64,000 nucleotides of DNA from Snodgrassella alvi wkB2 (GTDB taxonomy: Bacteria; Pseudomonadota; Gammaproteobacteria; Burkholderiales; Neisseriaceae), in the NCBI RefSeq assembly GCF_000600005.1, contig NZ_CP007446.1, positions 2,196,894 to 2,260,893 on the forward strand, written 5' to 3'. Position 1 is the stretch's first letter; each line of letters starts with the position of its first letter. Positions 46,691 to 58,100 of this stretch are shown here, in pieces. The notes beneath the pieces were generated by a model. That model saw only the letters and a program-made list of their open reading frames with translations. It searched no databases and was not told where the DNA came from. Position numbers and translations under genes: made by a program.

Positions 46691-47608
46691 ATGCCTAAAG
46701 CTTTAGCCGGAATTTTATTTGCACTATCAGCAGCCGCACTAAATGGTTCTATAGGTATTATCAGTAAATTACTGATGGCCAGTGGATTGAATCCTTATGA
46801 AATAGCGTTTTATAAAACGTTTCTGGCTTTTGTTTTTGTTTCACTACTCTTGATACGTACTCCATTTGCCCGGCAAATTCAGATAGTTGCCCCTGTATCA
46901 GATAATAATATAAAAATCTGGATGCATATTGGCCTGTGTGCTCTGTTTGGAATATTTACTTTGTTTTTCTTTGAAACAATCGCTTACGGGCATGGCAGTG
47001 CGGCGAATGTAGTCGTGATACTCATGGCTTCCGCTACGATAGCTGCACTAGTTTTCGGCTGCTTATTATTAAATGAAAAAATTAAAATATCAGCCGTTTC
47101 CGGTGTTGCTGTTGCAATCGCCGGCATTAGCGTTATTTCATGGTCTGGGCAAGCCTCATTATTGTTATTGATATTTGCCAGTGCCGCAGGAGCCGGTTAC
47201 GGGCTTTTTAGTGTATTGGTTAAGAAATTCAGTTTACATGGTGGTATTTATCTGACCAGATTTTTATTATTGTTTGGTCTGATCTATCTGGCTATCCCCT
47301 ATTTAGCAACCTTCCGGCAAAATCCTTTTGATTTTCACTGGCAAACCGTCGCAGGGCTGATAGCTTTGGCCATTTTACCTACTATTCTGGGATTTTACTG
47401 TACTACCAAAGCACTTGGTTATTTATCCGCTGCTCAGGTTCAGGTAACTGAATTAGCTGAGCCAATATTTGCCATGCTGATGGGCTGGCTGATTCTGTCT
47501 GAATTACCTGACTATGCTTTTTTCCTCGGTGCTCTGTTAATTATTACCGGTATTATGCTGATTAATAATGTATTGGGTTTATTAAAAACTTATTTTTTAA
47601 AAGAATAA
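46691..47608 (+). CDS. EamA/DMT-family transporter
   Basis: A 305-aa inner-membrane protein with ten hydrophobic helices in two EamA repeats (about 5-140 and 150-295). It starts MPKALAGILFALSAAALNGS after GGAGAAAG. Second-repeat features include YLSAAQVQVTELAEPIFAML near 245, typical of the RhaT/EamA superfamily. Members export or import small metabolites; the substrate cannot be predicted. It stands alone. Confidence 0.85.
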   Translation: MPKALAGILFALSAAALNGSIGIISKLLMASGLNPYEIAFYKTFLAFVFVSLLLIRTPFARQIQIVAPVSDNNIKIWMHIGLCALFGIFTLFFFETIAYGHGSAANVVVILMASATIAALVFGCLLLNEKIKISAVSGVAVAIAGISVISWSGQASLLLLIFASAAGAGYGLFSVLVKKFSLHGGIYLTRFLLLFGLIYLAIPYLATFRQNPFDFHWQTVAGLIALAILPTILGFYCTTKALGYLSAAQVQVTELAEPIFAMLMGWLILSELPDYAFFLGALLIITGIMLINNVLGLLKTYFLKE

Positions 47609-48050
47609 AAATCAGCAAAAGGTAATCACTCTTTTGTAAGTTATCATATCTTTAATCAAAAAATCTGCAATGCTGATACCCTGGCAGAAAATACACTATT
47701 CATAATTCCACCTTTAATATATTTTTTATTGATGTTTTATAGCATTCACTTTTATTTATCACCCTGAAAACTAATTTTCTTTAAAGATAAAAAAGCAATC
47801 TATAATAGAATTAATTTAGCCAAAAAACTAAACCCGTTGATTCATTCTAATATATAAATTAATTTTGATTTGCAATGTACAAATTTAATAGATTTCTCCC
47901 GCAAGAATTAAAATTCGTTCTGAAGAAATTTGAAAAGTTACACTTTTATAATATTAATCTATGCTATTACAAATAAGATATTGAACCAAACGGAGCGGTT
48001 TAATATCATAATGCTGATTATCTAAATAGCATTATTTTATTGGTAAACGT
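47609..48050. other. intergenic region without recognisable features
   Basis: About 440 AT-rich bases between the EamA gene and the GNAT remnant. I see no ORF with a plausible start, no RNA gene and no clear terminator. Confidence 0.4.
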
Positions 48051-48511
48051 ATGGATACCTTATTTAATATACCACAAAGAACATTAAACGAATTTGATGA
48101 TATATCATAACTTTTCATTGAAGATCGAGAATTTTATGGTATTAGGGATTGTCAATCTGAATCAAAAGAACTCATTAAAGAAAGATTGATAAACAATGAT
48201 TCAATCATTTTTCTAGTCTACGATAATAAAACAGCATGTGGTTTTATACAGTTATATTTTTCATATTCTTCTTTAGCTATATCACCCACTATCATTTTGA
48301 ATGATTTATATATTATAAAAAGCCATAAAAGATGCGGTGTTGCCACCCATTAATGGAAAAAGTAAGAAACTTCGCTGGTAATTCTGCCTATAACGGCATT
48401 CCATTATGCACATCAATCGATAATCTCAAAGTCAGAGCTCTGCATGAAAAGTCAGGTTATAAAATTGATGATCAATTTGTTTACTATTTTTTAGAGCCAG
48501 ATAAAAAATGA
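48051..48511 (+). pseudogene. broken GNAT-family N-acetyltransferase
   Basis: Reading from ATG 48051 gives MDTLFNIPQRTLNEFDDIS then an in-frame TAA. Downstream the frame continues with IIFLVYDNKTACGFIQLYFS and ILNDLYIIKSHKRCGVATH. It shifts by one base near 48348, and the other frame continues LMEKVRNFA to ALHEKSGYKIDDQFVYYFL and TGA 48511. The order (GFIQLY, YI.KSHRRCGVATHLM, ALHEKSGY) is that of GNAT acetyltransferases, with the acetyl-CoA loop R-x-x-G-x-A recognisable. One nonsense codon and one frameshift mean no active enzyme. Confidence 0.75.
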
Positions 48512-49162
48512 GATATGAAAATTTATGATTTAACCGGCTAATTTGTTCGTCTTACTTTCTTATCTCTGCTGATTTGGATTTAAATTTTCTTAAATCCAAA
48601 TTATTTTTTATCTTTTTTGATTTCTCCTGTAATCGACACACTGCAATAATATCCGTTTTAAATAATTTGCAAATATCAAATATTTCTTTTTCTATCATTC
48701 ACAGCCATAAAATGGCATTGTTTACTGTTTCTCTCTTATTTTTATTCTTTATTTTAATTTTTACATTAATTTCTTACGTTTAAAGTTAATTATAAATAAG
48801 TACATTTATATTTTTTCATGTTAATTCTATATATTTAATATTAATTATTCAGTTTGCTCATACCTTTGTATTAAAAAGTTACAAGATTAAGTTAATCGTT
48901 TATCTATTCTGAAAATATTGATAATTAATAATTAAGAATTTATAAGCTTTTATTTTTCAAGCGTATCTTTTTCATTAATTGGATTTAACGCTGGGTAAAC
49001 CTTTGTCATTGTTTATTCCGGAAGATTATTTCCTGAGTCGGTTATCTGCTGATACAGCCGTCAAGATAAGCAGATATTTTACAGCCGAGTAAGCAGATTC
49101 AAATTGTAGTACAGGGGGTTGGATTGTTGGTTTTGTAACTTTAATCAATCAGGAGAAAACCT
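48512..49162. other. region upstream of the autotransporter
   Basis: About 650 AT-rich bases. A 69-codon ORF (48574-48783) with a hydrophobic tail is open but unsupported. The last 30 bases carry the ribosome site CAGGAGAAAA of the adhesin. The promoter is probably here, but I could not pick -35/-10 elements with confidence. Confidence 0.35.
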
Positions 49163-52100
49163 ATGAACAAGGTTTATCGGAATGTCTGGAATGAAAATAC
49201 CCAAACATGGGTAGCCGCATCAGAGCTGGCGAATAGTAAAACCAAATCAAATACTGTTTGTGAACAATCAATAGTTAAAAAAATTATTAATAAGCTAGGA
49301 CTGAAAAAAATTGTTAGCGTAACAATAACAGCGCTGATTTTAGAATGGCAGGCAATTGCTCCAGTATATGCAGCTAATGCGGCAATTGTCGGCGGCAATA
49401 ACAGCGGTACAGTTTGGCCTGGTGGCGGCTATCAATATGGCGGCCATGGTAGCATGGTATTCTCGGGTGATGACGACCATTGTGGTGCAGACAGAGTTAA
49501 TGGTCGCAGAACCGTTACCAATGGCATTTCAGCAACAGATGAATACTTACGTTTCATTAGAAATACTGCGTTTGCGAACGGTCGTCCGTACGGAAGCGTA
49601 ACTTCTAACAAAGCAGAAGCATGGAGTGATGAAGGTAAGACCGATGGCGGAACCGGTTATCAGGCCGCCCCTACCGGCGGTGATAACAATGCAATGCCTG
49701 TAGCTTATGGTATTTATTCTTTTGCCTATGGCTGCGGTTCTTACGCTACCGGGAATTATTCCACTGCATTCGGAGCTAACGCAACTGCAACTGCGGGCGG
49801 AGCAATGGCTTTCGGCGTAGCATCTCTGGCTTCCGGCGCTGCATCAATTGCCTTTGGTATAAGCTCTCAGGCAACTGGTATTTCCAGTGTGGCTCTGGGC
49901 TCTATGGCTTCTTCAAATGGTACCGGCAGCGTAGCAGTTGGTTTAAGCAGTGCTGCAAATAATGATGGAGCGGTTGCTTTAGGCACCGGTGCAAATGCAT
50001 CCGGTAACAGCAGTGTGGCAGTCGGTAATGCAGCACAGGCAGTTGGCGATCAGAGTATCAGTATTGGCGCGGGTAATCAGGTCAGCGGACGTAAATCCGG
50101 GGCAATCGGCGGCGCACAAAACAATGCCATTTTCAAGGATGGTGAAATAAGTGCAGCCCCGATCAACCCAACCAATATTACCGGTAACAACACTTATTCT
50201 CTTGGTAACGAAAACGGCACAATTGCTGTTGATGATTCTGGTGTTTTCGGTAATAAAAATACCATTAGCGGTACAACTGAAGGCGTAAATAATATCCGTA
50301 TTGTTGGTAATAACAATACTGTTAGTTCAGCCAAAGATTTGGTTTTTGGTAATGATAATGCTGTTAGTTCAGCCAAAGATTTGGTTTTTGGTAATGATAA
50401 TACCGTCACGGCCACTCGTGGCCTGATTCTGGGCAATGATAACACGGTTAATGCCGCTCGTGGCTTAATTATTGGTAATAACACAAGTTCAGGTGCCAAT
50501 GCTACTGATGCAATTGCTATTGGTAACTCTGTCAGCGTTAGCAATGCCAGTGGTATTGCAATAGGTACCAGTGCTAAGACTATTGTAGACGCAGGTGTCG
50601 CTCTGGGCAGCGGATCAGTTGCCGATATTGAGAAAGGAAAAACCGGCTTTGACCCTACTGGTACAAATTCTGCTGCGAATAATCCGACCTGGACCAGCAC
50701 CGCAGGTGCTGTTGCTATTGGTAATGCAGGCAGCGGAATAACCCGTCAGTTAACCGGTCTGGCAGCAGGTACAAACGATACCGATGCGGTGAATGTGGCA
50801 CAGATGAAAAATCTGGCCAGTGTTACAACCACTGGTTTAAGCTCGTTGTCTACTGCTGTAAGCAAAGTCGGTGATATGAGCAATGTTAATAGTAATATCA
50901 GCACACTGAACAGCAATGTTTCTGCTTTGCAGTCTGATGCACTGCAATGGAAAAACAATGCCGATGGTTCCGGTGCCTATGATGCCAGCCATGGTACCAA
51001 TCAGGCGCAGAAGATTACTAATGTGGCTGCCGGTCAGCTGGCAGACGATTCTACTGATGCTGTCAATGCCAGCCAGCTTTATCAGGTATCTACTTCTTCT
51101 GCTAGTGGTATCACTTCTTTATCCACTGTTGCTCTTAGCACTACCGGTAAACTGAATACGGTAAGCAGTAATGTTTCTGCTTTGCAGTCTGATGCACTGC
51201 AATGGAAAAACAATGCCGATGGGTCTGGTGCCTATGATGCCAGCCATGGTACTAATCAGGCGCAGAAGATTACTAATGTGGCTGCCGGTCTGGTGGAAGA
51301 CGGTTCTACTGATGCAGTTAATGCCAGCCAGCTTTATCAGGTATCCACCTCTTCTGCTTCCGGTATCACTTCTTTATCTACCGCTGCTCTTAGCACCACC
51401 GGTAAACTGAATACGGTAAGCAACAATGTTTCTGCTTTGCAGTCTGATGCGCTGCAATGGAAAAATAATGTCAATGGTATCGGCGGCTTTTATGATGCCA
51501 GTCATGGCACTAATCAGGCACAGAAAATTACCAATGTAGCTGCCGGTCAGCTGGCAGACAATTCTACTGATGCGGTCAATGCCGGTCAGCTTTATCAGGT
51601 ATCCACCTCTTCTGCTTCCGGTATCACTTCTTTATCTACCGCTGTGAGCCGTGTCAGTGATATGGCCAATGTAAATGGTAATATCAGTACACTGAGCAGC
51701 TCTGTTGCTGATTTAAAATCTGATGCGCTGCAATGGAAAAAGAATACCGATGGTTCCGGTGCCTATGATGCCAGCCATGGTACCAATCAGGCGCAGAAAA
51801 TTACCAATGTGGCAGACGGTCAGCTGATAAATGGTTCTACTGATGCGGTTAATGCCGGTCAGCTTTATCAGGTATCCACCTCTTCTGCTTCCGGTATCAC
51901 TTCTTTATCTACCGCTGCTCTTAGCACTACCGGCAAACTGAATACGGTAAGCAGTAATGTTTCTGCTTTGCAGTCTGATGCGCTGCAATGGAAAAACAAT
52001 GCCGATGGTTCCAGTGCCTATGATGCCAGCCATGGTACTAATCAGGCTCAGAAGATTACTAATGTGGCTGCCGGTCAGCTGGCAGACGATTCTACTGATG

Positions 52101-55100
52101 CAGTTAATGCCAGCCAGCTTTATCAGGTATCCACCTCTTCTGCTTCCGGTATCACTTCTTTATCTACCGCTGCTCTAAACACCACCGGTAAACTAAATAC
52201 GGTAAGCAGCAATGTTTCTGCTTTGCAGTCTGATGCACTGCAATGGAAAAATAATGTCAATGGTATCGGCGGCTTTTATGATGCCAGCCATGGCACTAAT
52301 CAGGCACAGAAAATTACCAATGTAGCTGCCGGTCAGCTGGCAGACAATTCTACTGATGCGGTCAATGCCGGTCAGCTTTATCAGGTATCCACCTCTTCTG
52401 CTTCCGGTATCACTTCTTTATCTACCGCTGTGAGCCGTGTCAGTGATATGGCCAATGTGAATGGTAATATCAGTACACTGAGCAGCTCTGTTGCTGATTT
52501 AAAATCTGATGCGCTGCAATGGAAAAAGAATACCGATGGTTCCGGTGCCTATGATGCAAGCCATGGTACCAATCAGGCGCAGAAAATTACCAATGTGGCA
52601 GACGGTCAGCTGATAAATGGTTCTACTGATGCGGTTAATGCCGGTCAGCTTTATCAGGTATCTACTTCTTCTGCTAGTGGTATCACTTCTTTATCTACCG
52701 CTGCTCTTAGCACTACCGGTAAACTAAATACGGTAAGCAGCAATGTTTCTGCTTTGCAGTCTGATGCGCTGCAATGGAAAAACAATGCCGATGGTTCCGG
52801 TGCCTATGATGCCAGCCATGGTACTAATCAGGCTCAGAAGATTACTAATGTGGCTGCCGGTCAGCTGGCAGACGATTCTACTGATGCTGTAAATGCCAGC
52901 CAGCTTTATCAGGTATCTACTTCTTCTGCTAGTGGTATCACTTCTTTATCTACCGCTGCTCTAAACACCACCGGCAAACTGAATACGGTAAGCAGCAATG
53001 TTTCTGCTTTGCAGTCTGATGCGCTGCAATGGAAAAATAATGTCAATGGTATCGGCGGCTTTTATGATGCCAGTCATGGCACTAATCAGGCACAGAAAAT
53101 TACCAATGTAGCTGCCGGCCAGCTGGCAGACAATTCTACTGATGCGGTCAATGCCGGTCAGCTTTATCAGTTATCCACCTCTTCTTCTACCAGCTTTAAC
53201 TCATTGTCTACCATTGTGAGCCGTGTCAGTGATATGACCAATGTAAATGGTAATATCAGCACACTGAGCAGCTCTGTTGCTGATTTACAGTCTGATGCGC
53301 TGCAATGGAAAAATAATGTCAATGGCTCTGGTGCCTATGATGCCAGCCATGGTACTAATCAGGCGCAGAAGATTACTAATGTGGCTGCCGGTCAGCTGGC
53401 AGACAATTCTACTGATGCAGTCAATGCCAGCCAGCTTTATCAGGTATCTACTTCTTCTGCTAGTGGTATCACTTCTTTATCCACTGTTGCTCTAAGCACT
53501 ACCGGTAAACTGAATACGGTAAGCAACGATGTCTCAGCTTTAAAATCTGATGCATTGCAGTGGAAAAGTAATGTAGACGGTAGCGGAGCTTATGATGCCA
53601 GTCACGGAACTAATCGTGCGCAGAAAATCACCAATATTGCTGCCGGTCATATAGATGAATACTCTACTGAGGCAGTCAATGCTGCTCAGTTTTATCAGCT
53701 ATCTACTTCTTCATCTACCGGACTGAGTACATTATCATCCACTTTAAATCGTGCTGGTGATCTGACGAATGTTAACAGTAATATCAGTACATTAACTACT
53801 AAAGTGAATGATTTGGTTATTGATGCTCTGCAATGGCATGGAAATGCAGATGGTTCTGGTTTTTACGATGCCAGTCACGGAACCAACCGTGCGCAGAGAA
53901 TCACCAATATTGCCGCCGGTCAGGTTAATGAACATTCTACTGATGCGGTCAATGCTGCCCAGCTCTACAGCTTATCCACAACGACTTCAACCAGTCTGAG
54001 TAATCTGAATGAGGCGGTAGCCACTACTGGTAATATTGCCAATATCTCTCATAATGTCAATGTCTTAAATGACCATGTAAGCACTCTGCTCAGTGGCGCG
54101 CTGCAATGGAAAAGTAATGCTGATGGCTCAGGCTTTTATGATGCCAGCCACGCAACAAGTAATCCGCAGAAAATCAGTAATGTAGCAGCTGGTGTACTGG
54201 ATGAGCATTCTACTGATGCAGTCAATGCCGCTCAGCTCTACAGCTTGTCTACAATCACTTCGACCAGTCTGAGTAATCTGAATGAAGCGGTAGCTACTAC
54301 TGGTAATATTTCTACTGTTGCCAGCAATGTTTATATCCTGAATAATCAAGTTAGTTCTCTGCTTAGTAATGCGTTGCAATGGCATGAAAATGCTGATGGT
54401 TCTGGTTTTTACGATGCCAGTCACGGGACATCCAGTCCTCAGAAAATCAGTAATTTAGCGGCCGGTGTACTGGATGAGCATTCTACTGATGCGGTTAATG
54501 CCGCTCAGCTCTACAGCTTGTCTACAACCACTTCAACCAGTCTGAGTAATCTGAACGCAGCGGTGGCCAATACAGGTAATGTTACCAACATCACTAACAA
54601 TGTTACTCAGCTAATGGCTGACGCACTGCAATGGAAAAAGAATACCGATGGCTCTGGTGTTTATGATGCCAGTCATGGCACCAGTCAGGCGCAGAAAATT
54701 ACCAATGTGGCTGCCGGTCAGCTGGAAGACGGTTCTACTGATGCGGTTAATGCCAGTCAGCTTTATCAGTTATCCACCTCTTCTGCTACCAGCTTCAGCT
54801 CACTGTCTACTGTTGTAAGCCGTGCCGGTGATCTGACCAATATCAATGGTAGTATCAGTACAGCAAACAGCAATATTGCTGCTTTACAGTCTGATGCGCT
54901 GCAATGGAAAAAGAATGTCAATGGTAACGGCGGCTTTTACGATGCCAGCCATGGCACCAGTCAGGCGCAGAAAATTACCAATGTGGCTGCCGGTCAGCTG
55001 GAAAACGGTTCTACTGATGCAGTCAATGCCGATCAGCTCTATCAGTTATCCACCTCTTCTGCTACCAGCTTCAGCTCACTGTCTACTGTTGTAAGCCGTG

Positions 55101-58100
55101 CCGGTGATCTGACCAATATCAATGGTAATATCAGTACAGCAAACAGCAATATTGCTGCTTTACAGTCTGATGCGCTGCAATGGAAAAAGAACACCGATGG
55201 TACTGGTGCCTATGATGCCAGCCATGGCACCACTCAGGCGCAGAAGATTACTAATGTGGCTGCCGGTCAGCTAGAAGACGGTTCTACTGATGCAGTTAAT
55301 GCCAGCCAGCTTTATCAGGTATCCACCTCTTCTGCTTCCGGTATCACTTCTTTATCTACCGCTGCTCTAAACACCACCGGTAAACTGAATACGGTAAGCA
55401 GCAATGTTTCTGCTTTACAGTCTGATGCGCTGCAATGGAAAAACAATACCAATGGCTCTGGTGCTTATGATGCCAGCCATGGTACTAATCAGGCGCAGAA
55501 GATTACTAATGTGGCTGCCGGTCAGCTAGAAAACGGTTCTACTGATGCAGTTAATGCCGGTCAGCTCTATCAGTTATCCACCTCTTCTTCTACCAGCTTC
55601 AGCTCACTGTCTACTGTTGTAAGCCGTGCCGGTGATCTGACCAATATCAATGGTAATATCAGCACACTAAGCAGCTCTGTTGCTGATTTACAGTCTGATG
55701 CGCTGCAATGGAAAAAGAATACCGATGGCTCTGGTGCCTATGATGCCAGCCATGGTACCAGTCAGGCTCAGAAGATTACCAATGTAGCTAACGGTGATCT
55801 GACGTATAACTCTACCGATGCTGTAAATGGCAGCCAGTTATCTACTACTAATTCCAATCTGAGTATCGTTTCCAGCTCAGTACACAAAGTGAACGATACA
55901 GTAAACAAACTGGAAAAAGACAGCTTGCAATGGGTACAGGAAGAGAATGGCAACAGTTATTATGATGCCAGCCATGGTGTTACCAATGCCCGGTATCGAA
56001 TTACCAATGTTGCAAACGGTTCACTGGCACCTGATTCATCAGATGTAGTGAATGGCAGCCAGCTATATACTACAAATTCTAGTATTAATGCTGTATCCAC
56101 TTCGGTAAATTCAGTAACTGCTACTGTAACCAGACTGCAGGACAATACTCTGCAATGGAATGGATCTGCCTACGATGCCGGCCATGGTTCTACTATGGCG
56201 CAGAAAATCACCCGCGTAGCCGAAGCTGATTTAGCCCCGGATTCCACCGATGCAGTCAATGGCAGTCAGCTAAATCAGACTAATTCGAGGGTAGGCAGCT
56301 TAAGCTCTACAGTGGCGAATCTGAATGATAGCCTGAATAAGACCAATACGCGGATTAACAGTATTGCTGAATCCACTTCCAGAATTTCCGATAATTTGTC
56401 TTCTGCTACAGATAGAATCAATACTCTGGATCAGAATGCCCTGCAAATAAATGGTGAAAATTATGATGCAAACTACAAAAAAATCACCAATATTACAGGC
56501 GGAAAAATTGAACAAGGTTCAAATGAGGCAGTAACAGGCGGTCAGCTGTTTACCACCAATGAGAAACTGAACACCGTTTCCTCTTCTGTAGGTAATCTGA
56601 CTGGCAGACTGAATGGTGCTATTGACCGTCTGGATACAGTTTCCGGCGCAACAGCTACGCTGTCGACCAGCTTAGCAGAGGTTAATACCAGCATCAGTAC
56701 CCTGCGACGCGATGCACTGAGTTGGAATGGTAATGCTTATGATGCCAGCCATGGTTCCGGCACTGCCCAGAAGATTACCAATGTAGCAAACGGTACAGTG
56801 AGCAATAGTTCTACCGATGCCGTCAATGGCAGCCAGCTGTATAATCTGTCCACCTCACTGAGCAGCAGTCTTTCCACTGTGACTGCCGGTAACAATACCG
56901 GACTCTCTACTACCAACAGTAATGTTTCTACTTTGTCTAGTAGTCTGAGTTCTGCGGTGAATAACATCAGTAATCTGCAACGCGACGCACTGCAATGGAA
57001 TGGTAATGCTTATGACGCCAGCCATGGTTCCGGCGCTGCTCAGAAGATTACTAACGTGGCCAACGGTACACTTAGCAGTGGTTCTACCGATGCCGTTAAC
57101 GGTGACCAGCTGTATAATCTGTCTACCTCAATGATTAACAGTCTTTCCACTGTGACTGCCGGTAACAATACCAGTCTCTCTACTACCAACAGTAATGTCT
57201 CTACTTTGTCTAGTAGTCTGAGTTCTGCGGTGAATAACATCAGCAATCTGCAACGCGACGCACTGCAATGGAATGGTAATGCTTATGATGCCAGCCATGG
57301 CTCCGGTGCTGCCCAGAAGATTACTAACGTGGCCAACGGTACACTTAGCAGTGGCTCTACCGATGCCGTTAACGGTGACCAGCTGTATAATCTGTCCACC
57401 TCACTGAGCAGTAGTCTTTCCACTGCGACTGCCGGTAACAATACCGGGCTCTCTACTACCAACAGTAATATCTCTACTTTGTCTAGTAGTCTGAGCTCGG
57501 CAGTGAATAACATCAGTAATCTGCAACGCGACGCACTGCAATGGAATGGTAATGCTTATGATGCCAGCCATGGTTCCGGCGCTGCCCAGAAGATTACTAA
57601 CGTAGCCAACGGTACACTTAGCAGTGGCTCTACCGATGCCGTTAACGGTGACCAGCTGTATAATCTGTCCACCTCACTGAGCAGTAGTCTTTCCACTGCG
57701 ACTGCCGGTAACAATACCGGGCTCTCTACTACCAACAGTAATATCTCTACTTTGTCTAGTAGCCTGAGTTCTGCGGTGAATAACATCAGTAATCTGCAAC
57801 GCGACGCACTGCAATGGAATGGTAATGCTTATGATGCCAGCCATGGTTCCGGCGCTGCCCAGAAGATTACCAACGTGGCTGCCGGTCAGCTGGCAGACGG
57901 TTCTACTGATGCAGTCAATGCCGGACAGTTATACAGTATTTCGTCTTCCATCATTAGCAGTGTATCAAGCTCAGTTGATCAGGTAGTTACTGAGAGCAGG
58001 ACAACGATAGAAACGATGAACAAAGATATCAAAGCTGCTCAGGATGATATTAAAACTGCTCAGGATGATATTAAGACTTCAAAACGTTTGATTGACGAAT

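Noticed and set aside
48574-48783. 69-codon ORF with hydrophobic tail upstream of the adhesin
   Set aside because: No ribosome site, composition equals random AT-rich DNA, no neighbour support.
50938-57900. CRISPR-like regular repeats
   Set aside because: Repeats are 255-273 bp in-frame coding units of the adhesin stalk, not short direct repeats with unique spacers.
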